Counted from the first letter of the stretch, positions 1 through 5,593 are shown. The stretch: DNA of 5,731 bases from CAZXCK01 sp964639225 (GCA_964639225.1 CAZXCK010000204.1:1-5731), one strand, 5' to 3'. Notes: generated by a model not told the origin, from the letters alone. Translations and numbers: made by a program.

Positions 1-723
1 CGTATGCTGGCCGAACATCTGAACCAGATGCACGACATGGCCAGCCGCCGCTTCAGTATCATCGACCAGCATATCCAGTGGATTCAGCGCAAAATCCTCG
101 CCGAAAAACCAGCGCGCATACTCGACCTGGGCTGCGGCCCGGGCTTCTATGCATCGCGTCTGGCCGCTCTGGGACACACCTGCGTCGGCATCGACATCTC
201 ACCAGCGTCCATCGAATACGCCCGCGCCAAAGACCCGGCAACCCAGTATCACCTGGGCGACGTGCGCCACATCGACTACGGCGACGGCTACGATCTGGTG
301 CTGCTGGTCTACGGGGAACTCAACGCCTTCTCGCCCCAGGACGCCGCGCATATCATCAGCAAAGCCCATGCGGCCCTCAAGCCCGGTGGCCGGTTGCTGC
401 TGGAAGTCTCGCATTACGCGGCCATCTATCGCATGGGGCACGAGGGGACATCGTGGCACACTGCCGACAGCGGCCTGTTCGCCGATGAACCCTATCTGTG
501 CCTCACGGAATCCACCTTCGACCTGGACCGCGCCATCGAGCATTACTATGTGTTCCTGGCAGGCTCAGACGACATGCAGCAGTACACCACCATGCACCAG
601 GCTTACACCGAGGACGAATACCGCCAACTGCTGGCGGCCTTCAGTCGCGTGCAGGTCTTTCCTTCCCTGACCGGCAGCCCCACCAGCGACGATTTCTTCG
701 CCCTGCTCGCCGAAAAATCGTAA
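1..723 (+). CDS. Class I SAM-dependent methyltransferase, probably 5'-truncated by the window edge
   Basis: The protein is predicted to transfer a methyl group from S-adenosylmethionine to an unidentified substrate, probably in the cytosol. Counting from the ATG at base 4 (239 residues), the Rossmann-type SAM site is clear. Motif I is ILDLGCGPG at about 39-47, the acidic residue after strand beta2 is D64 in VGIDIS, motif III is around GDV at 86-88, and the LKPGGR turn is at 125-130. The C-terminal half is the usual variable substrate region and does not reveal the substrate. The frame is open to base 1, no ribosome binding site is visible before the ATG, and the protein begins directly in a helix. 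I therefore think the true start lies upstream, but the ATG at 4 cannot be excluded. The final codons are TCG TAA, and both lie inside a 29-bp repeat (718-746). The gene converges on the DtxR-like gene and has no evident functional link with the iron operon. Confidence 0.85.
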   Translation, partial: RMLAEHLNQMHDMASRRFSIIDQHIQWIQRKILAEKPARILDLGCGPGFYASRLAALGHTCVGIDISPASIEYARAKDPATQYHLGDVRHIDYGDGYDLVLLVYGELNAFSPQDAAHIISKAHAALKPGGRLLLEVSHYAAIYRMGHEGTSWHTADSGLFADEPYLCLTESTFDLDRAIEHYYVFLAGSDDMQQYTTMHQAYTEDEYRQLLAAFSRVQVFPSLTGSPTSDDFFALLAEKS

Positions 724-746
724 GGGCGTGCTACAGCGCGCCCGCC
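718..746 (+). repeat. 29-bp dispersed direct repeat with hairpin, copy 1
   Basis: The 29 bases here recur exactly, in the same orientation, at 5565-5593. The core gggcgtgct-ac-agcgcgccc can fold as a 9-bp stem (one G-U pair) with a tiny loop. The repeat contains the stop codon TAA (721-723) of the methyltransferase. Its position just after that gene would let the hairpin act as a weak terminator or mRNA 3' stabiliser, although no T-run follows. It resembles REP-like interspersed palindromes found between genes in many bacteria; the family assignment is inference. Confidence 0.8.
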
Positions 747-833
747 GCCGCCGTCCAGCGGGCCCCCTTGTCCCCTGATGCATGCAGCTTGTATTTTTAC
801 GCCGGGCGAGCCTTTACAGACTGGCGATATCGA

Positions 834-1514
834 TCAATTGGGTTTACCAGCGGGCACAATCGTCAGCATCTTCGCCAGTTCATGGCCGATAATGCGGTAT
901 TCGTGCTCCAGATGGATCTGAATAGGACCATTGAAGGGGGCTTTGTGCAGTAGATGCAGTTGAGCGTCTGGCTTCAATTCCAGCGCCGCCAGATACGCCA
1001 GTCGATCCGGTTGGCGCGTCAGCACGCGAGCGATACGATAGTCCTGTGCGATTGGGGCATCACTCAGGGCAATCTCGGTGTGGCCTTCTGGTCCACTGCC
1101 ATCGATCCACTCGCCAAATGGACTCCGTGCCGGACGACCGGCCATGTCCCACATCCGCGTCAAAACCACCTCGCTGACATGATGGCGCATACGCCGCGCT
1201 TCCTCGTAGACTTCGTGCCAGCCGAAGCCCATAGCATTCACCAGAAACGTCTCAATAATCGCCTGCCTGCGCAGACTCGCGAGCGCCTCTTGTCGTCCTC
1301 GTTCGGTGAGCCGCACCCCCACATAGCGATGGTGGTCGATTAGCCCTGCATTACGCAGGCGCTCGATGACACGATTGACGGTGGACTGGCTGGCGAACAA
1401 CCGCTCACTCAGGTCCGCCAACGACACCAGGCCGCCGCTGCCGTTCGCTTCAATCTGCCCTGACTGATAGATTTCTGCCAGGTAGTCTCGCTGTAAATTA
1501 CTGACCTTGTTCAC
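834..1514 (-). CDS. DtxR/MntR-family transcriptional regulator with atypical metal site and FeoA-like C-terminal domain
   Basis: This 226-residue protein is probably a DNA-binding repressor of metal homeostasis genes. Residues about 7-70 form the winged helix (YLAEIY, then SLADLSERLFASQSTVNRVIERLRNAGLI). Residues about 80-130 match the DtxR dimerisation/metal domain (ETFLVNAMGFGWHEVYEEARRMRHHVSE). Residues about 158-223 look like the SH3/FeoA-type tail (LELKPDAQLHLLHKAPFNGP). Aligned by eye with B. subtilis MntR, ligand D8 is kept as D10 and H103 as H111. E11, H77, E99 and E102 are replaced by A13, Q84, R107 and R110, so ordinary Mn/Fe sensing looks lost or altered. The start is GTG at 1512-1514; a stop lies in frame just upstream (1527-1529), no other in-frame start is nearby, and the Shine-Dalgarno is weak. 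The gene lies downstream of the feo operon behind a terminator, so it is probably its own transcription unit. Confidence 0.82.
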   Translation of the reverse strand: MNKVSNLQRDYLAEIYQSGQIEANGSGGLVSLADLSERLFASQSTVNRVIERLRNAGLIDHHRYVGVRLTERGRQEALASLRRQAIIETFLVNAMGFGWHEVYEEARRMRHHVSEVVLTRMWDMAGRPARSPFGEWIDGSGPEGHTEIALSDAPIAQDYRIARVLTRQPDRLAYLAALELKPDAQLHLLHKAPFNGPIQIHLEHEYRIIGHELAKMLTIVPAGKPN

Positions 1515-1553
1515 TGAAAATCGCTTTCAGGCACGCGCGCCTTTGGTTTCACA

Positions 1554-1570
1554 CGAATACGATCGTTTCG
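1554..1570. promoter_or_regulatory. Imperfect dyad upstream of the DtxR-like gene, possible operator
   Basis: The sequence reads cgaa-t-acgatcgt-ttcg: a perfect 8-bp palindrome (acgatcgt) flanked by complementary cgaa and ttcg arms, with one extra base on the left. It ends 40 nt upstream of the GTG start of the DtxR-like gene, a plausible place for an autoregulatory operator. There is no direct evidence for binding and no convincing -35/-10 pair was found beside it. Confidence 0.25.
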
Positions 1571-1650
1571 ACAGCCCGCAGCCAGCATGCAAAACCATGC
1601 CCGATCATATCGCTCCGGTTGAACCCTCACCGTCATGTTTTTGCGAGGGT

Positions 1651-1682
1651 CAAAATGAGGCGGAGCAATCCGCCTCATTTTG
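1651..1682 (-). terminator. Hairpin terminator after the feo operon
   Basis: A 14-bp perfect stem (caaaatgaggcgga / tccgcctcattttg) encloses a 4-nt loop. A-rich and T-rich ends form the base of the stem, as in a bidirectional intrinsic terminator. It begins 16 nt after the feoC stop codon and separates the feo operon from the DtxR-like gene, whose start is 136 nt further on. The U-tract is short (four T within the stem), so termination may be partial. Confidence 0.75.
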
Positions 1683-1698
1683 GTTCTCATTGACTGGT

Positions 1699-1998
1699 CT
1701 AATGCGAGCAGGTGCCGCCACAGCCGCAGGGTGGAACCGAGACAGGTTCTTCATCACCGACACGCTCGTAGTAACGCGGTAGTGCCACCACAAAAGGACA
1801 CGCCCCCTTGATTCCGCAGGTCTGGCAGTTCTCGCCGACGCTGCCGACCTCGCGCAGTTTGCCCTTCCGTACCCAGTAGTCGATCATGCCGTGTAGAATG
1901 CCCGGTTCGATATTCATCTCACGAGCCATCCGGTTGAGTGATACCGGGGCCGACTGATTGCCGAAGCGATCCAGCACTTCACGAAGCTGGCTTGCCAT
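1699..1998 (-). CDS. feoC: FeoC-like winged-helix protein with cysteine-rich C-terminus
   Basis: This small cytosolic partner of FeoB (99 residues) probably belongs to the FeoC family. In enterobacteria FeoC binds an Fe-S cluster and affects FeoB stability or the operon's expression. Residues 1-52 form a winged helix (LREVLDRFGNQSAPVSLNRM, ending YWVRKGKLREV). A first cysteine group follows: C58-x2-C61-x5-C67. A second group is at the extreme C-terminus: C91, C93 and C97, in CGCGGTC. Six cysteines is more than the four of the Klebsiella-type protein. The ATG at 1996-1998 was chosen because a strong GGGAGGG lies 7 nt upstream; an in-frame ATG at 2031 would overlap feoB and lacks such support. 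The gene starts 4 nt after the feoB stop, so the two are translationally close. The FeoC assignment rests on fold, cysteines and position after feoB; sequence conservation in this family is low. Confidence 0.8.
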   Translation of the reverse strand: MASQLREVLDRFGNQSAPVSLNRMAREMNIEPGILHGMIDYWVRKGKLREVGSVGENCQTCGIKGACPFVVALPRYYERVGDEEPVSVPPCGCGGTCSH

Positions 1999-2002
1999 CT
2001 GT

Positions 2003-4243
2003 TTACCCTCCCAGACCCAGCAGCGTGCCACCCTGGAAGACGATTACCGCCGCCAGCCAGGCGATCACGAAGGTGTAGGCGATCTGGTAGAGCATGAAGC
2101 GTGTGCCGAACTCGTGGCGCATGGCCGCGACCGTCACCATACAGGGCGTGTACAGCAGAACGAACACGGTAAAAGCGACGGCTGCCAGCGGCGTGAAGAC
2201 CTGATTCAGTGCCGATTCAAGCGCGGTCGTGTCATCTTCTTCACCACCTGCGCCCAGGAAATTCGCCTCACCCATATTCACGCCCGGTATGATATTGACT
2301 GTACGCGGCACGATGTTAACGACTTCCTGCACCGTCAGCACGGATGCCTCCAGGAACGATGTGCCGATGCCAATAGCATCTTCGACAAAGGTCGGGGCGG
2401 GTTCCTCGACGCCTTCTTCTTCGACTTCACCCACAAAAATCTGGCTCATCGTACCAACAACAACTTCTTTGGCGATGAAACCCGTAATCAGCGAGCCGGA
2501 CGCCTGCCAATCGCCAAAGCCTGCCGGGGCAAATACCGGCGAGACGGTCCCGGCGACCGTGCCAAACACACTGTCTTCTGGCGCGACATCGTTAAAGCTG
2601 CCGCTGCTATTGGTAGGGATCGCCATCAGCAACCAGATCACGATAGAAGTCGCCAGAATGATCGTCCCGGCCTTACGGACAAACGTACCTGTACGCTCCC
2701 AGGTCTGACGCCACACATCGCGCACGCGCGGTGTGCGGTAAGGCGGCAGTTCCATGACGAAAGGCTGCGGCGGCTTGTTGCGATAGACCGTCCGCTTGAG
2801 CGCCCATCCGGTCAGCAGAGCCACCGCGATGCCAAGCAGGTACATACCAAAGATCAGGTTGCCGGAACTGGCACCGAAGAAGGCCGCGCCGATCACCACG
2901 TAAACGGGCAATCTCGCGCCGCAGCTCATAAAGGTGACCAGGAAACCGGTTAGCTTGCGATCATCCTCATTTTCCAGAGTGCGCGTCGCGTACACTGCCG
3001 GCACGGTGCAGCCGAAGCCAACCAGCATCGGCAGGAAGCTCTTGCCGTGCAGCCCCATTGCTCGCATCATGCGATCCATCACGAAAGCGGCGCGAGCCAT
3101 ATAGCCGCTGTCTTCCAGGACGCCAATCGCCAGATACAGCGACATCAGCACCGGCACGAACACCAGCACACCGCCGACACCGGCGATGACACCGTCAACC
3201 AGCAGCGCCTCGAACCACGTGCCGCCCAGGCCAAGCGCACCCAGCAATCCCACCGTCCAGTTAGTGACCGGCCCGCCGACAAGGCCATCAACCCAGTCCA
3301 GGAAGGGCGCGCTGACGTTAGCCGTAATCTGGAAGACGACCCACATCAACAGCAGGAAGATGGGCACACCGTAGTAACGATGCGTCAGCACACGGTCCAT
3401 TTTGTCAGAAGTCGTCTCAATGGCCTCACGTGGACGGGTCAGCGCGCCACTGATGACCGTGCCGATAAAGGCATAGCGCCCGTCGGTTATGAGGGTCTCG
3501 GCGTCATCGCCGGTTGCGGTCTCAATCCGTTCCGCAGCGGCTTCGGCGGCTTCCAGCAGAGCAGGATACGCTGCCAACCGTTGGGTAATGTCGCTGTCGG
3601 CTTCCAGCAGTTTGATCGCCAGCCAGCGCGAGCGATACTGCCGCACCAGTTCAGGAATGGCGCTGATCGCTTCGGCCAGTGGCACGATCTCACGTTCCAG
3701 CGCGCTGTCATAGCTGATGTGAACGGCTGCGGTTCCATCTGGCGCAGTGACCGCCTGGATGGCAGCCTTCAGCGCATCGATGCCAATGCCGCTGTTGCCC
3801 ACCATCTCAATGACCGGCGCACCGTTCAGCCGGTTCGAGAGCTTCGCGGCGTCGATGGTCAGGCCACGTCCGCGTGCGATGTCGCTCATGTTCAGCGCGA
3901 CAATCACGGGCACTTCCAGCTCAAGCAACTGAGTCACCAGATAGAGGTTGCGCTCCATATTGGCCGCATCAACGACAGCGACCACCGCGCCGGGCTGTTC
4001 GTTGATGATGAAGTCCCGCGAGATGATCTCCTCAATTGAATAGGCCGTCAGGCTGTACGTGCCCGGCAGATCGACGACGATCACATCCTGCCCCTGCAGG
4101 CGTAGACGTCCCTCTTTCTTCTCGACCGTCTTGCCGGGCCAGTTGCCCACATGCTGCCGTGAACCGGTCAGCGCGTTAAAGATCGTGCTTTTGCCGACGT
4201 TCGGATTCCCCGCCAGCGCGATTTTCATTGCCTGAACTGCCAT
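2003..4243 (-). CDS. feoB: Ferrous iron transport protein B (FeoB)
   Basis: This is the Fe(II) transporter of the cytoplasmic membrane, 746 residues from the chosen start. The N-terminal G domain is complete: G1 GNPNVGKST (12-20), the switch region around VGNWPGKTVEKKEG (32-45), G3 DLPG (58-61) and G4 NMSD (118-121). A helical regulatory region leads to the polytopic membrane part. There the two family Gate motifs are visible: GFGCTVPAVYATRT, then FMSCGARLPVYVVIGAAF, each with its cysteine. The C-terminal YTPCMVTVAAMRHEFG segment is also typical. A soluble acidic insertion (around VGEVEEEGVEEPAPTF) lies between late membrane segments. The start ATG at 4241-4243 lies 1 nt after the feoA stop, with GAGGGGG 9 nt upstream. 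An upstream in-frame start at 4300 would lie wholly within feoA and is less likely. The length fits the usual 650-800 residues. Nothing suggests truncation. Confidence 0.97.
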   Translation of the reverse strand: MAVQAMKIALAGNPNVGKSTIFNALTGSRQHVGNWPGKTVEKKEGRLRLQGQDVIVVDLPGTYSLTAYSIEEIISRDFIINEQPGAVVAVVDAANMERNLYLVTQLLELEVPVIVALNMSDIARGRGLTIDAAKLSNRLNGAPVIEMVGNSGIGIDALKAAIQAVTAPDGTAAVHISYDSALEREIVPLAEAISAIPELVRQYRSRWLAIKLLEADSDITQRLAAYPALLEAAEAAAERIETATGDDAETLITDGRYAFIGTVISGALTRPREAIETTSDKMDRVLTHRYYGVPIFLLLMWVVFQITANVSAPFLDWVDGLVGGPVTNWTVGLLGALGLGGTWFEALLVDGVIAGVGGVLVFVPVLMSLYLAIGVLEDSGYMARAAFVMDRMMRAMGLHGKSFLPMLVGFGCTVPAVYATRTLENEDDRKLTGFLVTFMSCGARLPVYVVIGAAFFGASSGNLIFGMYLLGIAVALLTGWALKRTVYRNKPPQPFVMELPPYRTPRVRDVWRQTWERTGTFVRKAGTIILATSIVIWLLMAIPTNSSGSFNDVAPEDSVFGTVAGTVSPVFAPAGFGDWQASGSLITGFIAKEVVVGTMSQIFVGEVEEEGVEEPAPTFVEDAIGIGTSFLEASVLTVQEVVNIVPRTVNIIPGVNMGEANFLGAGGEEDDTTALESALNQVFTPLAAVAFTVFVLLYTPCMVTVAAMRHEFGTRFMLYQIAYTFVIAWLAAVIVFQGGTLLGLGG
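2006..2012 (-). promoter_or_regulatory. Ribosome binding site of feoC, embedded in the end of feoB
   Basis: On the minus strand this reads GGGAGGG, directly followed by the feoB stop TAA and, 7 nt after the motif, by the feoC ATG. It encodes the last glycines of FeoB and also decides the feoC start. Confidence 0.75.
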
Positions 4244-4244
4244 T

Positions 4245-4523
4245 TTATGCTTCCCCCTCAAGGCGTCTAACCACAATTCTCTGAGCCATGCCATGTCCAA
4301 TAGCGAGGCGTGTGTCGTTCTTCACTGCCAGGATGACCGGGCCGTTCAGGTCACCCTGCACAACCCGCACCTGCATACCAATGCTGAGACCCATTTCCCC
4401 CAACCGTTTCCGCAACCGATCACCCGCGCGGATCTCTGTCAGCACAACCGTTTCACCGCGTGACGCGCAGGTCAGCGGATATGTGCCGGCAAACTGCTCG
4501 TCAGATGCGCGCCGATTGCTCAT
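4245..4523 (-). CDS. feoA: FeoA family protein (stand-alone)
   Basis: This is a small cytosolic SH3-like partner of the FeoB transporter, 92 residues from the chosen ATG. The family core is clear: YPLTCASRGETVVLTEI, then DRLRKRLGEMGLSIGMQVRV (the RL-x-MGL-x-x-G signature), then a GPVILAVKNDTRLAIGHGMA segment. It is more divergent than the FeoA domain of the upstream fusion: the usual LR-x-x-EA ending is replaced by IGHGMAQRIVV. The two FeoA units are thus paralogues and not a recent duplication. The ATG at 4521-4523 has GGAG 5 nt upstream. A GTG at 4539-4541 is also in frame but would overlap the fur-feoA gene. The gene lies 11 nt after that gene's stop and 1 nt before feoB, so it is almost certainly co-transcribed and probably translationally coupled with feoB. 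Confidence 0.92.
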   Translation of the reverse strand: MSNRRASDEQFAGTYPLTCASRGETVVLTEIRAGDRLRKRLGEMGLSIGMQVRVVQGDLNGPVILAVKNDTRLAIGHGMAQRIVVRRLEGEA

Positions 4524-4534
4524 CAAGGCTCCGG

Positions 4535-5200
4535 CTAACACAGGTCGATCTCCACCAGCTCCGCTTCCGATTTGCGCAGCGAGAGATGATAGCCACGCAC
4601 CAGATACTCTACCGGGTCGCCCATCGGCGCCGCTTTGACCATCTCAATGCTGACGCCTTTGACCAGGCCCATATCCATCAGGCGGCGGCGCAGCGCTCCC
4701 TGCCCGGCGATTTTGCGTACAGTCGCCGGCTGTCCGTTTTCCAGTTGATCCAGTGTCACTGTTACTTCCTCCTTGCGGCAGTCTGCGCACAGACCACCCG
4801 CACACATACACAAAGTCGATATTTCAGCACCCAACTGCGTGCTTAATTCACATCTGAGTTGGTCGATTAGTGTGGACCGAAAAGCGATTACCTTGCCACA
4901 TTGATGGCAGGTGAAGTGAAAAACATCATCGTCGTTCGCCATCAGGCGATAGCTCTTACGCTGATGATCGCTGGAAACATAATGCGATGTGATGAGCCGT
5001 GCCGCTTCCAGCGTGTTCAATGTGCGGTAGATGGTCGGCAGGCTGATCGCCGGGTCGTGCTCAACGGCAAGTTGGAAGAGATGTTCTGCGTCGATTTCGC
5101 CATCAACTGCCGATAGCAGGTCAAGTAGCAGCTCGCGCTGGCTGGTAATGCGCCCACCGCTGGCACGTATGGCTTGTTTTGCCTGTTGCTCGAAGGTCAT
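4535..5200 (-). CDS. Fur-family repressor fused to a FeoA domain
   Basis: One uninterrupted 221-residue frame joins two families. Residues 1-145 are a Fur-type regulator: the winged helix is GGRITSQRELLLDLL through ISLPTIYRTLNTLEAARLI, and two zinc cysteine pairs follow, C98-x2-C101 and C138-x2-C141, with extra C131 and C133. Residues 148-221 are a canonical FeoA domain (TLDQLENGQPATVRKI, RRRLMDMGLVKGVSIEMV, APMGDPVEYLV, LSLRKSEAELVEI). There is virtually no linker. Compared by eye with E. coli Fur, regulatory ligands H33, E81, H88, D89 and H125 appear as E35, R85, V93, F94 and L130; H90 is kept as H95. Classical Fe(II) sensing is therefore doubtful. The ATG at 5198-5200 has only a weak Shine-Dalgarno. 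A Fur-box-like palindrome lies 15 nt upstream and suggests autoregulation of the whole operon. A single-base sequencing or assembly error joining fur and feoA must be considered. Confidence 0.9.
   Translation of the reverse strand: MTFEQQAKQAIRASGGRITSQRELLLDLLSAVDGEIDAEHLFQLAVEHDPAISLPTIYRTLNTLEAARLITSHYVSSDHQRKSYRLMANDDDVFHFTCHQCGKVIAFRSTLIDQLRCELSTQLGAEISTLCMCAGGLCADCRKEEVTVTLDQLENGQPATVRKIAGQGALRRRLMDMGLVKGVSIEMVKAAPMGDPVEYLVRGYHLSLRKSEAELVEIDLC
4757..4774 (-). promoter_or_regulatory. Internal ribosome binding site and GTG start for a free FeoA within the fusion gene
   Basis: On the minus strand AAGGAGG (4774-4768) is followed after 8 nt by an in-frame GTG (4759-4757, codon 148). This is the first codon of the FeoA domain. 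Initiation here would give a 74-residue FeoA, close to the length of E. coli FeoA (75). The motif encodes K143-E144-E145 of the fusion. It is the best Shine-Dalgarno in this operon, stronger than that of the fusion's own ATG. Use of the site is inference. Confidence 0.6.
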
Positions 5201-5215
5201 GCTCGGTCATCCCGC

Positions 5216-5246
5216 CTGGTTATTGCAAATCATTTACGATAACCAG
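5216..5246. promoter_or_regulatory. 31-bp Fur-box-like palindromic operator
   Basis: Perfect 8-bp arms (ctggttat / ataaccag) flank a 15-bp core whose middle is aaat-c-attt, all sharing one centre at base 5231. In total 13 of 15 base pairs are symmetric. The core follows the 7-1-7 layout of Fur-family operators (compare tgataat-n-attatca). It ends 15 nt upstream of the fur-feoA start codon, so a bound protein would block the promoter or the early leader. The most likely ligand is the Fur-FeoA protein itself (inference). Confidence 0.72.
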
Positions 5247-5273
5247 TGTAGACGACCGCCAAATGAGCTACAT

Positions 5274-5310
5274 AGTGACGAATATCATAGAATACAAGCC
5301 TATTGTCACT
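5274..5310. repeat. Inverted repeat upstream of the feo operon
   Basis: The arms are agtgac-g-aata (5274-5284) and tattgtcact (5301-5310), complementary except for one extra g, and separated by 16 bases. It could be a regulator site or a hairpin in a leader transcript. Its function is unknown. Confidence 0.35.
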
Positions 5311-5326
5311 TTACTTACTGAGTAAA
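5310..5326. promoter_or_regulatory. TTTACT-N5-AGTAAA dyad, possible second operator of the feo region
   Basis: The 6-bp arms are tttact and agtaaa, with 5 bases between. A perfect nested 11-bp palindrome, ttact-g-agtaa, occupies 5315-5325. A looser dyad of similar kind, ttta-(7 nt)-taaa, lies at 5375-5389. Short AT-rich dyads of this kind are typical regulator sites, and the DtxR-like protein encoded nearby is one candidate binder. This is position-based inference. Confidence 0.3.
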
Positions 5327-5564
5327 TAATGTTCTCAGATTGAAAAAAATACTGTTCGGGTTGGGCAGTGGAATTTTACTCAGGTTAAACACAAGTGTCT
5401 CATTCAGATAGGCATGCAGAAAACGAGGGTTAACACCTGTCGGGGAAAACAATAATCAGACTGATGTCGATAAGCGACTCCTTTCCGGCTTCAGCCAGCC
5501 AAAGCAGCGCCCCGGCCACAACCAACGATCTGCCCCGCTCGACAGGCCTCCCACCCCCCACACG

Positions 5565-5593
5565 TCGTAAGGGCGTGCTACAGCGCGCCCGCC
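5565..5593 (+). repeat. 29-bp dispersed direct repeat with hairpin, copy 2
   Basis: Identical over 29 bases to 718-746 and in the same orientation, nearly 5 kb away. The flanking bases differ on both sides, so the identity stops sharply. This copy lies between genes, 21 nt before the -35 box of the tRNA-Lys promoter, so here it is not at the 3' end of a visible gene. Confidence 0.8.

Noticed and set aside
724..833. Terminator for the convergent methyltransferase and DtxR-like genes
   Set aside because: Apart from the repeat hairpin there is no stem followed by a T-run on either strand, so no intrinsic terminator is called. The CCG run and the 8-bp palindrome tgcatgca are not significant alone.
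954..1343. Plus-strand open frame opposite the DtxR-like gene
   Set aside because: It overlaps the DtxR-like coding region, whose domains are recognisable. The antisense product shows no family features.
1507..1782. Plus-strand open frame across the feoC/DtxR intergenic region
   Set aside because: It runs through the terminator hairpin and into feoC antisense, with no ribosome binding site or recognisable domain.
1958..2953. Long plus-strand open frame opposite feoB
   Set aside because: It is antisense to the clear FeoB frame. Its product is rich in H, Q and R with no family signature, as expected of a shadow of a GC-rich gene.
3047..4039. Second long plus-strand open frame opposite feoB
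   Set aside because: It is fully contained in feoB, low in recognisable structure, and has no ribosome binding site or neighbour context.
718..5593. The two 29-bp direct repeats as attachment sites or ends of a mobile element carrying the iron operon
   Set aside because: There is no integrase, transposase or terminal inverted repeat between them, and the core is a self-complementary hairpin typical of dispersed REP-like repeats. The second copy is also outside the tRNA, not within its 3' end as an integration site would be.
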